A stretch of DNA of 64,000 bases, taken from positions 268,501 through 332,500 of the forward strand of contig JACSYO010001618.1 in assembly GCA_016806645.1 (NCBI GenBank), read 5' to 3'. Shown piece after piece: positions 54,010-64,000 of this stretch. The translations under genes were made by a program, and so were the position numbers. Positions within the stretch are counted from its first letter, which is position 1. The number at the start of each line of letters is the position of its first letter. Source of the DNA: Ophiodon elongatus (Eukaryota; Chordata; Actinopteri; Perciformes; Hexagrammidae). Below the pieces are notes generated by a model. It did not search any database. It had not been told where the DNA came from and saw only the letters and a list, made by a program, of their open reading frames with translations.

Positions 54010-56004
54010 GTTGACTGTCCCTGAGCTTCCCTGTTGTTTCCCTTTTGTCTGTGCACAATGAGGAAAACAGAATTAGGACCGAAAGCTGTATTTACAACAA
54101 TGAAAAGCAAGCAGGACCAGAAACCGTGTCTCTATGTCTCTACGTGACACACAAACACACACCCAACAAACAGGGCTGTCCATTATTCTGAAACAACAGC
54201 TAAGTTATAGTAACATAATTCTTGGCCAATCATTTGTTTTGACTATTTTTCTATATATACATAAAGCTCAAATGAGCAGGGAAAAAAACAGACATCATTT
54301 GACGATCAGCTGATTGTAGGCAAGAGTTGACCAATCATACTCGACTATGTAAGGTGCAGAAGTCGGGCACACCCCTATTCGACTGACATGAAACAGGAAA
54401 CCAACAGCAAACTCTACTTTGTGGCTCAATAACAGAGATATGAGAGTGATATCGATATTCATACCTAACTCTCAGCAAGAGAGGAAATAAGTGTGTATGG
54501 AACCATTCCTTTAAGTTACACATTTAATAGCCTGATCGCCGCATGCTTTGGTGACATGTACGCACATAAATCATGCAAACAAGTGCGCATCAGATCTTTA
54601 AGAAACCTGATCAGAGAGTCGAATTCTCTGAAGGACAAAGACACAGAGCGTGACAAAACAGTTATTAAACCAAGAGCAAGCGAGACGATCTCTAGACCGA
54701 GCAGCAGGGAAAGGGGAGACGTGACCATGGAGGGGTGACAGAGCGAGACGGCAAAATGAAGAAATGCAGAGATGAGAGGATAGAGAAATAGAGGGCCTGC
54801 CACACCTGACAGAGGGTGGAGAGGAAAAAAAAGATCAGACTGGCTTCTGTTCGTGTGGTATCTTATGACATTGAAAGGTAATTTTACAGTCTGTGTTATC
54901 ATTTAAGAAAGGCTACTCAAATTGTGTCAAATTCACCGTGTTATATCAAATATTACAGCAGTTTAGATTTCGACCTGTTGTAAAATGTCAAGTACAAGTT
55001 TTCCTTTTGAATGTTCACGGTCTAAATGTGCAGACACAGGTGGGAAAAGTTCAACTCTAACATTTTGAATACGAATTTAATATTGCAAACAAAACAAAAC
55101 CTTTAATAAACCCAAGCCCATTAAAACACATCATTATTATAATTCCTTCTCTGCATTTGGACAGGGAGAGTTGGATTTTAAGCCGCCTGGGTGAAGACAA
55201 TAATAATAATAACGAACAGACTGACATGCTGCATTTAATGTCAATCAGTATGAGAGCCTTGTTGATTTTTTTCCTGCCATTATCACGTAACAGCAGGTAA
55301 ATATGGTGTTCTAGCTTCCACATTAAATTCTGTCCTCGGCCTTTGGAAGCCAATTGAGCACTTTGTCTGGTTCAAGAAACTAAACAATCAACACAAAAGA
55401 CTAAAATTATATCAAAAAAGCTCACCGGCTGTATGTCTCGACACAGCTTTATAAACATTGTCTATCTCCTGCTCATTTCCTCACAATCCAGCAAGTGATG
55501 ATAAAGCCGGAAGCAGGAAACAGCGGGGCCTCGTGGGAGTCTGTCCTTCCAGCCTGCCCGTCCCCAGGGGACAGAGGAGGGAAATTACTATCAACGACAC
55601 CAGTTTGGAGCAGCGGTGGTTATCAGATAAGACAACATTGTACACTCCACTCGTAAATCAATCAAGGTCACCTTGTGCTCTCTCTGCCTCTTTGTTATAG
55701 TTTAATCATCATGAACACTTCAGCGGCTGCAGACTTGTGGTATAAAGTTATCAGAATCTGACATACCAAGTTAAATGTGTTTTTTACTCTGCAGTGATTT
55801 GACTCTTCTTGTGATTACTATTAACAGCCAAAGCTCTGACCTTGACGTCGCCTCCATCTCTTCTAGTTCGCTGTCCAACAGCACCACCTGCTGGTCAACA
55901 CCGTTACACAAATATTTTAAATGAAAGCCACAGTATGTGGATTACATCCCTGTGGCGTTTACTAAGCTAGCTAACAAAACAAGATGTTATTTCAATTTGT
56001 CGAA

Positions 56005-56165
56005 GAAGTATACAGGTCCCTTACTTTAGTTAAAGCAACAACACCACGACATAAAAAATACTTTGACTGCATTCAAGATGGTACTTAAAAAGTAGGATTA
56101 GTCATATCAACTTCAAGTATCAACTGTAGGTAATCATTATGCAGTATGTTCCCCAAATAGAGTTT
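56005..56165 (+). repeat. Dispersed repeat family B, diverged copy
   Basis: Blocks CAGGTCCCTTACTTTAGTTA, CATTCAAGATGGTACTTAAA and AATCATTATGCAGTATGTTC follow the family order. Heavily mutated. Confidence 0.5.
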
Positions 56166-56689
56166 GATTCCAATAAAATATCAAAACATATGTCAAAGAT
56201 TCTAGATAATAGTGTTTTATACTTTCGTGGCACATCAATGTGCAGTTGGCAAGTGGAGAGAGCTATTTATTTGGAGTTTGTGTTCAAAGTTGTGATGCAA
56301 AATTAAAAATTTTGGATAAGATAATATTTTATAGAATGTGTAGAATATATATTGAATGAAGTGTTTACTTTTGCAAGAGATAATAACGTTATGTATTATA
56401 TATGTCTTTGGTGTTGTGTGTAGAGAGCGAAGAGGGCCCTAGTTTCAGAAATTGTGGTTGAGCAATTACATTACTTGTTAACTAAACTCATATTAAAAAA
56501 TATTGATATTAAAGACATGCTTCGGACATACTTTAAGACTGAAATAATCTTTATTATTTGAGAAATATGATTTTTCCACAGAGAAAAGTTAAAAAAATCC
56601 AGAATCTATGAATGTGCAAATATTGTTAATTTCAAAAGTTCAACTGCTGGACAGAAGATGTCTTCTACTTCACCGTAAAGTCCATTCTC

Positions 56690-57010
56690 ACTGTGAGTTA
56701 CAATACCCATACTACCATACTATTTAGTATGTCCCAATGTCCCAATACATAGCATGTCAAATGCAGTATGACAGAAACACCAGGATGTCTGACTACATCC
56801 GGTTGCATTTTGCTATGTGCAAGCCAGCAAGCTTTTGTTCTGACCCACAATCCTTTGCACAGTAGATATTTAGTAAGAGGGTTAAGGTACTGGGTACCAT
56901 GTTATGAGGAAGTAGTACGTCCCAATTGAATGCAAACTGCATGCAACATTATTCACTTTGTAAGGGCAGCTGCAGTATGTACTAAAAGTAAAAAGAAGTA
57001 TGCGATTTGT
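56690..57010. repeat. Probable dispersed repeat (ACTATTTAGTATGTCCC type)
   Basis: Several near-repeats of TAGTATGTCCCAAT and GTACGTCCCAATTGAATGC, and a GCAGTATG motif at both ends, suggest a degenerate repeat. No coding potential. Confidence 0.35.
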
Positions 57011-57304
57011 GTAGCAGCTTCGCTGTTTGTGTGTAAATAACCCATAATCCTGCTCTACGTACACACATTCAACTCAGATTTAAGTTGAGCACAGACAAAC
57101 TTCTTCAGTGTCTTCTAGTGTCAAACCCTGCACACACATCATTCCGCACAGTGAAGCTCAAACATCATACTGAAGTAACAATAAGCACAATTTTGAGTAG
57201 AGGGAGACTTTGAGAGTGAAATCTCAGACAGTTTTAGGCTGATGTCTGGAACTCTAATGGTAAAAAGATCTGACACATTTTATGCAATTAATCAACATTC
57301 TTCA

Positions 57305-57310
57305 TTTATT
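57305..57310 (-). terminator. Polyadenylation signal AATAAA of the hyal1-like gene
   Basis: AATAAA on the minus strand, 130 bases after the TAA stop at 57440. It is the first canonical signal seen downstream of the stop, giving a short 3' UTR of about 150 bases. Confidence 0.55.
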
Positions 57311-57439
57311 ATAGTATTACATTATTAGTCTGCTTACATTGTTAAATGGGGATTTAATCTAAATTATCTCCCATTTAAATCAAGGAAACATAAAAAGGTA
57401 TTAGTTAAGAAAACACAAACATTCCCCCTCCCTAGTCTT

Positions 57440-59576
57440 TTATCCCTGTATTTGTTTGGAGCAGCTCTTCCCGCCCCACCCTGGGTAACACTTACACTGA
57501 AACTCTGACTTCATGAGCGTTACCTCGTGTGTTCTCATCTGTCCTAAAACTCTGTAGTTCTTCCGTCTGTCTGGTTTCTTCTCAGACACCACCTTCCACA
57601 CGGCAGGGTCCAGGTGGAGGTAGACCCTTGAGGTCGGGTTCCTCCGCTGGCATCTTCCCTGAGAGGAACAAATGGTCTGGCTGCAAAGAATGGCCGCCGC
57701 AGTCACGTTCACCAGGTAAGGACCCAGAGTATTGTCGATGTAGGATTTGATAGCATTACAAACGGCCTAAAAGAAGGAAAGAAGCAAGGCTCACTCATAA
57801 ATCATTTACACTTTAATGCATAGACGATGCCAGCAATGTTACTTATTTCAGTTCTGAAAAGGGCTTAATATGGGCCAGTACGCATGCAAAAATAAAACTA
57901 ATTTCCCATCAAGACGTGTTTTAGGAAATTATTTAGCCTTTTAAAAAAAAGAAAAACTATATATTTGTGTTCCATGTTTAAAGGTGCCATTGGATGGGAT
58001 TTGAACAATTCTAACACATGAACTACAACAATAAAGTAATACACAGTTTCAAAAATTTCAAAGAAACAGTTAAAGAAAATACTCCAAAACATATTGGAAC
58101 AATATCATTTACTAAAGGAATCAAGTTGCTGTTCTGGTTCATAAATTGTCTCACTGTAAGAACACACACACCATCAAAATTAAAACATGTCACACAGCTC
58201 TTCTCCAGTACACTAAGCTTTATGTTTGTGTCAGTTTTTTTGTCTATCTTGCCCTCGACGAAACAACATCACCATAACTTTTTCAGAACAGTTTTTACAA
58301 AATACTTTTGATTAATAAAGAGATTTAACAGAGAAATATACACGGTCGTGAACACAAAACGTGTAGGCAGGTATTGAAACATACTGTGTGCATGGTTTCT
58401 GTGTCAGAACCAAAAAGAGAAGATCGGATCACCTTGACAACCATCCAATCGACCACGGCAACAGGTCAATTACTGTTGGCCTACCTGAGATTTGGAGAAG
58501 GCATGGTCGCCCCAAAGCACCACCCCGGCAGATCCTAAAGCGGCACTCTCTCCGATGGTGTAGTCCAGGTGCTCCTGCAGGAGAACAAAACAAGAGGGTA
58601 AGCGGAACCTTCAGACCAAATCACGACAGTCACGAACGTGCATGGAGTTCAAACATCTGCCACTTGCCTGGGAGAGGAAATCTAACGTGTATGTGTAAAC
58701 GATGCGAGCGTACGGGAACACGGGCGGTGTTGATGGAGTCGGCCGAGCTCCTGCTCTCATGGCCTCCAGGATGCGGTGGTGGGTGTAGAGGAGCACTTCT
58801 CTGTCGAGGGATCGCATCTCCAAGCTGAGGTAGATGTCAGGATAAAGAGCAGAGGAGACGTTCCACAACCACAACAGGTCGTCGTTCCTCTTCAACTCCA
58901 AAGCGGGACACTCCCCCGTGTAGTTTGTGCCTTTGTCACTGTAGTAGTTGTAGCAGTTGGGAAAACCATAATAACCCCACAGTCCATTTGGTCTCTCCTG
59001 CTGCCCGAGTTTCAGTGTTTCCTCCATGAACTTCCTCCCGGCTTGCTCAAACTCCACCCGAGCTGCAGCGTCTACCTGCGCAGGGCTCCAGTCTGGATGC
59101 CTGGACCTCACCAGTGCTCTTGATCCCACGCAGTACACCTGCTTACTGTCCCAGTTTCTCTCCCATACAGGTCTCCAGCTCTCCCAGTCCACCACAGCCA
59201 GACCCTGAAAATCCCTGTCAGGGATCCAGGTGCGGATATTTTCAGAGGCCACTCTGAGGTGTTCATCAAGACTGGCGTTCTGCGGCACGCCGCCATTGAT
59301 AGCCACTGCTTGACTGGTGTAACTGGGATACAGACCGAGCTTTTCAGAGTAAAAGATGGTTATGTTTTCGCCCATAAAGGTCTGGTTCTCGTTCTGCACA
59401 ATGCTGAACGTGCCCAAGTCGAGGTCCACGCCATATTGAGAGAGACAGCTGGCAGTAGGAGCGTTCCACACAGTTAGGAAAGGCACCCGGGAAAGAGGTG
59501 ATGTTGCAAACTGCAGCCCTGAAACCAGGCTGATCAGGGTTAAGAAAAGCAGCGCCTCATGATGAAAGGAACTCAT
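57440..59576 (-). CDS. hyal1: Hyaluronidase (GH56), hyal1-like, complete
   Basis: Endo-beta-N-acetylhexosaminidase that cleaves hyaluronan, expected to be secreted or lysosomal. Coding exons on the minus strand: 59576-58668 (303 codons), 58574-58485 (30 codons), 57766-57440 (108 codons plus stop), all joined in phase 0; 440 residues, close to human HYAL1 (435). The N terminus MSSFHHEALLFLTLISLVSG is a signal peptide. The catalytic motif is GLAVVDWESW (D-x-E). Supporting motifs are LTVWNAPT, LWGYYGFP, ALYPDIY and GESAALGSAGVVLWGD. The last exon has an EGF-like cysteine pattern (CSQTIC-SSQGRC, then CKCYPGW). N-glycosylation sequons include NQT, NIT, NAS, NYT, NVS and NVT. There is no GPI-type tail, which with TLGPYLVNVT and the QTF-G region favours HYAL1 over HYAL2. 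The first coding intron has a GC donor. A 5' UTR exon lies at about 60.7 kb. The orthology label is moderately sure; the family is certain. Confidence 0.93.
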
Positions 59577-60651
59577 CCCTGCAAAAAAGGAAAACACAGC
59601 ACTGCTGATATCCAGTAGCACAGAAACACCCAGATGCTTTTTTTTGGGACCTGTGACTTTGTTGTCCTGCTCATGTCAGTCAAATCATTGAGTAGGATTT
59701 TTTATTTACTTTTTGTTGAAATCTTAAATCATTTTACCATTATTTGTGACTTCGATGGAACTATTTGGGCTAACTAAGCTAACTAATTGTTTGTGCTACA
59801 TTAACATAGGTAATTGACATCCATTGATGCCCCACTTACAGTATTTCTGGTCATAAACTTGTCCTCACATATTATACACAAGATAACTATTGACTGTGTC
59901 ATAACATATGAATACAGCTTAAATCTTTGTTTACTGTTGTCTGCTGTCACTTTTGTGTGTCTTGTGATGGGAGAATATGTGTATTACTAATAGAAACGAT
60001 ACAATAAGATGTGTGTGCGTAACTGTTAAACTTTGAAACTAAACTCCTGTGCTCGACAATTTTCTTTTATGTAAGATAACACAGTGCCCTCCCTAAAACT
60101 GTTGGTTTCGGGTAAAGCTACAGTCAAGGTCAAAGGACAAGACCATTCCTTACTGTTCGACTCTGTATAAATTATGATGTGATCTGTGGAATGTTGAGAC
60201 ATTTGCTACAGACTGCAGAGCATACAGTTGTTGTGAATCTCTCCCTTGCAAGCATTAAAACAAGACAAAGACAAACTTAATTTCTAAAGACTTTAACCAT
60301 TTCTTAACTTCGGCTTCTTCTCCTGATTAACGTACAAATCTTCCATAACAGTCTTTACAGTCTATGGTTCCCTCCTCTGTGTTGAGAAATATTGACAGGA
60401 TATTGCAAAATTGTTCGAGTTCTGAGTCAACTGATGCTTTTAAGATAAAAACTCAAAGCAAATTAGTTGTTGTTGTTGTTGGGTTTTTTTCAGAATCTTG
60501 AGAAGTCACCTAGAAATTCAGCTTTTAACTTAACTTGTTATTTCTTTGTCTCAAAGTCCAACATGGTTTCCCAGCTACATTGAACTAAAACAATAGACTA
60601 TAATGTTGTGTGACACAATGATTTTGGACAAAATGAAAAACAGTAACTTAC

Positions 60652-60725
60652 CTGTTTAACAACTGGATGAGGATTTCGCTTTGCAAGACTACTTTGTGGT
60701 CTGGACGTGAAGGAAAAACCAACCA
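60652..60725 (-). other. Proposed 5' UTR exon of the hyal1-like gene
   Basis: A consensus donor (AACAG followed by GTAAGTTAC) sits at 60652/60651. The matching acceptor TTTTTTGCAG lies two bases upstream of the coding start at 59576, so the coding ATG is at the very beginning of exon 2, as in other hyaluronidase genes with a leading non-coding exon. The upstream limit is an estimate based on the TATA-like element at about 60753-60762. Inferred from sequence only; no transcript evidence. Confidence 0.6.
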
Positions 60726-60739
60726 GCAGTCTCATGATC

Positions 60740-60850
60740 TGAATGACACATGTATAAAAATAGGGAAGGAACAAAAGTGAGCGCTTTCAAGCAACCAATC
60801 AGAAGCGAGCAAATGTTTTCAAACAGCCAATCAGAAGTGTGCACAGAATC
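60740..60850 (-). promoter_or_regulatory. Proposed hyal1 promoter: TATA-like element and two CCAAT boxes
   Basis: In minus-strand terms a TATTTTTATA element (about 60762-60753) lies about 30 bases before the estimated start. Two inverted CCAAT boxes (plus-strand CCAATCAG at 60795 and 60827) lie about 70 and 100 bases upstream of it. The two boxes sit in a 32-base unit repeated twice. NF-Y binding is the expected reading. The TATA-like element is not canonical, so the exact start is uncertain. Confidence 0.5.
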
Positions 60851-61324
60851 TCTGACAGCAAGTTACAGGAAATAAGCAGATCATTTTAAGGAGCCGATTT
60901 AAAGTCACAGGCAAATTAAAAGTCTGAACGCAGAGTTTTCAGTTTGTTTAAAAAAAATTAAAAAATAAACTGAAAATAAACAGTTCACTGAAGAGACTTG
61001 ACCTGGAAAGGCAATATAGTTCTACTTTAAATACCTGTCAAGCAAGCTATAATGAACTCTTCCCCCTGCCAATTTTAATGTATGCCTTGCTCAACTCTTA
61101 AAAGTAGTAAAAATAACTCTTGGCTTAACGGCAACCTACAATTACATGGGGAGAGGGTACGAGGCAGCAGCCTGCAAAATGTGTCCCTCCCTGAGGACGA
61201 GCAGGCTTTGCCTCCCTTAGTGGACAACCATGACATGTTTTCCCCCCAGATGCTTGTCTTTTATATGACTGCAAACAGCAGAGCCATACCTCTCTTATCT
61301 GAAAACCAAATTCAAATCAAGGAG

Positions 61325-61820
61325 GGATTTTAAAATGCTGTTACTCGTCTATAAAGCACTAAATGGTGTAAATCTATGATTTACTTGTACGTTATGAATC
61401 ATCCAGACCCCTCAGGCCATCTGGGTCAAGCAGCGTTCCCGGTATCAAAACCAAGCAAGGTGAAGCAGCTTTTGCTTTCTATGCTGAACATCTGTGGAAC
61501 AAGCTTCCTGAATACCTGAGGTCTGATGAAACGGTCAGTTCATTTAAATCAGGGCTTAAAATATTGTTTACTCTGGCTTTTTTTAATAAATTGGACGCAT
61601 ACTTTTAATCTGAAAAAGTTAGCTTTCTTAAAAAGCAATTTCTTCCTAATTTTAAACTACTTATTTGCTTGTCCTCGTTTTGTTTGTTTTCATTGCCCTA
61701 TAAATGCAATTTTCATGGTTTCTTAAAGTATCATGTTTAATATATTTGTTCGCCTCTGTGAAGCACTTTAAGTTATATTGTCTATGAACAGCGCTCTATA
61801 ATTAAAATTGCCTTGCCTTC
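61325..61820 (+). mobile_element. L2-clade LINE 3'-end fragment
   Basis: Reading the plus strand with one or two frame shifts gives the end of an L2 ORF2: DFKMLLLVYKAL, then EAAFAFYAEHLWNKLPEYLR, SDETVSSFKSGLKILFTLAF. A 3' UTR follows with GTGAAGCACTTTAAGTTATA and a tail of ATTGCCTTGCCTTC at 61807-61820. The same regions occur on the minus strand of the 21.1-22.6 kb copy (TATAAAGCACTGAATGGT and GTGAAGCACTTTGAATTG), so the two are fragments of related elements. It lies between the two hyaluronidase genes. Confidence 0.85.
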
Positions 61821-61891
61821 AAAGTTTACTCTCCCCTCACCACTGTTATGTAAATCTGAAAATAAATTACACAGGGACATTAACAAAGAAG

Positions 61892-61897
61892 TTTATT
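61892..61897 (-). terminator. Candidate polyadenylation signal of the hyal2-like gene
   Basis: First AATAAA seen on the minus strand after the stop at 62623, implying a 3' UTR of about 750 bases that ends next to the L2 fragment at 61.3-61.8 kb. No closer canonical signal was noticed. Confidence 0.4.
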
Positions 61898-62622
61898 TAC
61901 TTGGACAAAAGCCAAAGTTTAGAAAACAGCATAAAGAGAGAAGCAGTAATGTAAGTGAAATTGTGGAACATAAAAAAAGTGTCAGTATTTGCCTTTTACA
62001 GTCTGATGTAAAATAGCTTCTGAAATACAGAAAAGACTGTTTAAGAGAAAACTAGTAGTCATGTTTTGGACACAAAAATAAGAAAATATCATATAAAACA
62101 CAGTAAAATACATTCAAATAAATAGTAATACTGTAATTGCCTCCAGAAAAACATCAGATGTCAGAGGTCATGTTGAAAAAAGATCAGGCACTTCAAATAC
62201 ATTGTGCTCTTACCAGACTTAAGTGCATCAATTCCACTTTCACTACACGCCAACTGACATACGTTAACTTGTTCCTCACATCCCCCGGAAGAAATGTCCT
62301 CTCTATGAGAGACATGGAATTTGACATGTTGGGAAACAGTGACCGAGAGGAAACTGAGAGCAAAATGTAAACAAGTTCATTTCCAGCGAGCCCTCCATTG
62401 TTTACAAAAAGATAAAAAAAAAAATCCTAAACAAATATAACTTTGCAATACCCACAGTGTTTCTTTTACGATTTCACTTTGTGTCATCCATGTTTTACAG
62501 CAATTGAAAGAAGGAAAAACAAAAGGACACTCCTCACTCCTTGAAATTCCCACGTGTTCATCTCATATGCTGCAGTATTTAGACATACGAACCGCAGCCA
62601 TGTCTACAGTATTCACGGGGCA

Positions 62623-63015
62623 TTAACAGAGGAGCAGAGAGATGACCAGTAAGATCACACATCGCAGCGCCGACGCCGTGATTTGAGACGCCGTGCCTCT
62701 CTGGTGTAGAGGGTCCGTCTGATCGCAGCCCTCTCCCTGATAGCCGCTGTAGCACTGGCACTGAAACTGGGTTTGAAAGAGTCTCTTATCTTCCTCGCCG
62801 AGCTTCCCGACGACCGTCGGCTTGCCGCGCTGCGTGCTGATCGTGTGGCTGACAGGGTTCAGGTGCAGGTAAACATCGCTGTCTGGATTTTGGCGCAGAC
62901 AGCGGCCGTGAGAAGCACACAGTGTCTGGCTGCATAGCTCTGCTGCCGTGGAGACGTTGAGGAGGTATTGACTCAGCGCACCACGCAGATACGAGTCCAG
63001 GTCAGAGCAGCTGTT
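62623..63015 (-). CDS. hyal2: Hyaluronidase, hyal2-like, last coding exon (partial gene)
   Basis: Terminal coding exon of a second GH56 hyaluronidase. The acceptor GTCTCCAG precedes 63015; 130 codons follow, starting NSCSDLDSYLRGALSQYLLN, in the same phase as the hyal1-like last exon, and end with TAA at 62623. The cysteine pattern CSQTLC-ASHGRC, DVYLHLNPVS and FQCQCYSGYQGEGC is the family's C-terminal EGF-like region. Beyond it is a short spacer and a hydrophobic end (ALRCVILLVISLLLC) just before the stop, the form expected of a GPI-anchor signal as in HYAL2, HYAL4 and SPAM1. Linkage to a hyal1-like gene and cacna2d2 favours HYAL2. The catalytic exons and the 90-bp middle exon are not present before the right edge at 64000. 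The family is certain; the subtype is inferred. Confidence 0.85.
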   Translation of the reverse strand, partial: NSCSDLDSYLRGALSQYLLNVSTAAELCSQTLCASHGRCLRQNPDSDVYLHLNPVSHTISTQRGKPTVVGKLGEEDKRLFQTQFQCQCYSGYQGEGCDQTDPLHQRGTASQITASALRCVILLVISLLLC

Positions 63016-64000
63016 CTGGAGACGACAACAACAAAGAAAACACAGTCATCACTCACTTGAGTCAAGAAGTCTGCACTGCCGGCCCTTAACACAAAACCCG
63101 CCTGTGTTTTTAAGTATATTGATCATGGGTGTGACTCTTGAAGTATTTCAACAGCTTTCTTTGTGACATTCAGTGGTGGAAGAAGTATCCAAGGCCCTTG
63201 TTCAGAAAAATCTGGTTTAACAAACTTTGAGCCTAACCCTGAAATCTGAGTTGACTAACCCTGAGATGGGAAACTTTTCGGTTCCTGAATAGCAGAGTTT
63301 GTTCAATCAACCAAGTTTGTTCACTCTGACTTGAGCGTGGTGAATTAAAAAAAAGCCATCATCAATGGTACCATGATTTACCATGGCAACAGGTAAACAA
63401 AAGGCAGAGCCTCCATTTTAATCCAGTGGACGTAGAAATATGAATGCATGTATATGTGGAATGTACACATTTATCTTGCCTGAGTCAGAGCAGGGAAAAG
63501 TGTCATTCAGTTAATAAAGTTGTGTTCAGTATTGTCCAATAATTCAACATTTCCTTAATGGATGATAAAGTGGTATAATCTGACTGTATTAGGCTGTATT
63601 CTACATTACACTTTAAAGATATTTGTCCATCTTTAATCAGACGGGGACAAAACACAGCAACTGAAGATGAAAAAACATTGGAGATCGAAAGAAATATATA
63701 GATCAAAGACAAGACACATGAGCGTAAGCTCACAAACGGATCTAGTAATAATGTGTTTGGTGATACGCAGTTTAAAATATAGGGGTTTAGACATGTATTT
63801 GGATCTTGGCTCAACAGCATTCAGTGGCTTTATTTCAGAGACTTCAAGAAAGGAAGTAAATTTAAACAGTCACTAAAATGCTGCTAAAACCCGTTCAGAC
63901 TATCCGCAGCCAGCTTTCTTAAAAAGAAACCTACTTTTAAACTATTCTGCAGCTGCACCACAATCCTGGTCACTCAGAGATATTAACATATAATCTCCAA
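63016..64000. other. Intron of the hyal2-like gene (partial)
   Basis: Sequence upstream of the last exon of the hyal2-like gene. The conserved 90-bp exon (GESAALG motif) was not recognised here on the minus strand. A short piece near 63172-63200 (GTGGTGGAAGAAGTATCC) matches the start of a dispersed repeat also present at 25.4 kb. Confidence 0.6.

Larger units (their letters stand above)
35600..57284. other. Intergenic, no gene seen (35.6-57.3 kb)
   Basis: No convincing exon. It holds several dispersed repeats, microsatellites, the purine tract and the CCAAT cluster listed separately. A moderately GC-rich segment at 39.37-39.68 kb has open frames on both strands but no recognisable domain. 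Confidence 0.6.

Noticed and set aside
53680..54400. Possible single element bounded by TAGTCGACTA-like sequence at 53.7 kb and CATACTCGACTATG at 54.34 kb
   Set aside because: The ends do not form convincing inverted repeats by eye and the middle contains an unrelated CT microsatellite; not supported as one element.
58388..58828. 146-codon plus-strand open frame, and others over 58.6-59.5 kb
   Set aside because: They are antisense to the hyal1-like exons, whose minus-strand frame has clear GH56 motifs and correct splicing.

Overview
The window is vertebrate nuclear DNA, most likely from a teleost fish (an inference). It is AT-rich and has many (CA/TG)n microsatellites. It carries L2-clade LINE remnants with a CTTGC-type 3' tail and several dispersed repeat families I recognise as common in fish. 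Its few genes have short coding exons separated by GT-AG introns, so most long open frames are chance or microsatellite frames.

Layout. (1) 1-9.3 kb, minus strand: the 5' end of a calcium-channel alpha2delta-2 subunit gene (cacna2d2). Coding exon 1 (signal peptide) is at 8807-8922 and coding exon 2 at 3468-3549. Intron 1 is 5.3 kb. A CpG-rich promoter-like segment lies at about 8.6-9.25 kb. The rest of the gene runs off the left edge. (2) 9.3-57.3 kb: a roughly 48-kb stretch in which I find no convincing protein-coding exon. It holds an L2 LINE fragment (21.1-22.6 kb, minus), copies of several dispersed repeat families, many dinucleotide microsatellites, a purine-rich tract (45.0-45.5 kb) and possible regulatory sites. 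(3) 57.3-60.8 kb, minus strand: a complete hyaluronidase gene, best called hyal1-like. It has three coding exons plus a 5' UTR exon, joined to 441 codons including the stop (440 residues), with the GH56 D-x-E catalytic motif. One intron has a GC donor. A promoter with two CCAAT boxes can be proposed. (4) 61.3-61.8 kb: a second L2 3'-end fragment, plus strand. (5) 62.6-63.0 kb, minus strand: the last coding exon of a second hyaluronidase with a hydrophobic, GPI-signal-like C terminus (hyal2-like); the rest lies beyond the right edge.

The grouping HYAL2-HYAL1 near CACNA2D2 matches the human 3p21.3 neighbourhood, but here the order is hyal2-like, hyal1-like, cacna2d2 in the direction of transcription, so it is rearranged relative to human. 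The two hyaluronidases would degrade hyaluronan, one soluble or lysosomal and one membrane-anchored. The alpha2delta subunit traffics and modulates voltage-gated calcium channels and has no obvious functional link to them. I saw no CRISPR array, no bacterial-type system and no convincing RNA gene. The more notable observations are the GC-AG intron, the 32-bp duplicated CCAAT unit upstream of hyal1, a cluster of three regularly spaced CCAAT boxes in the gene-poor stretch, and an overlapping out-of-frame ATG at the cacna2d2 start.
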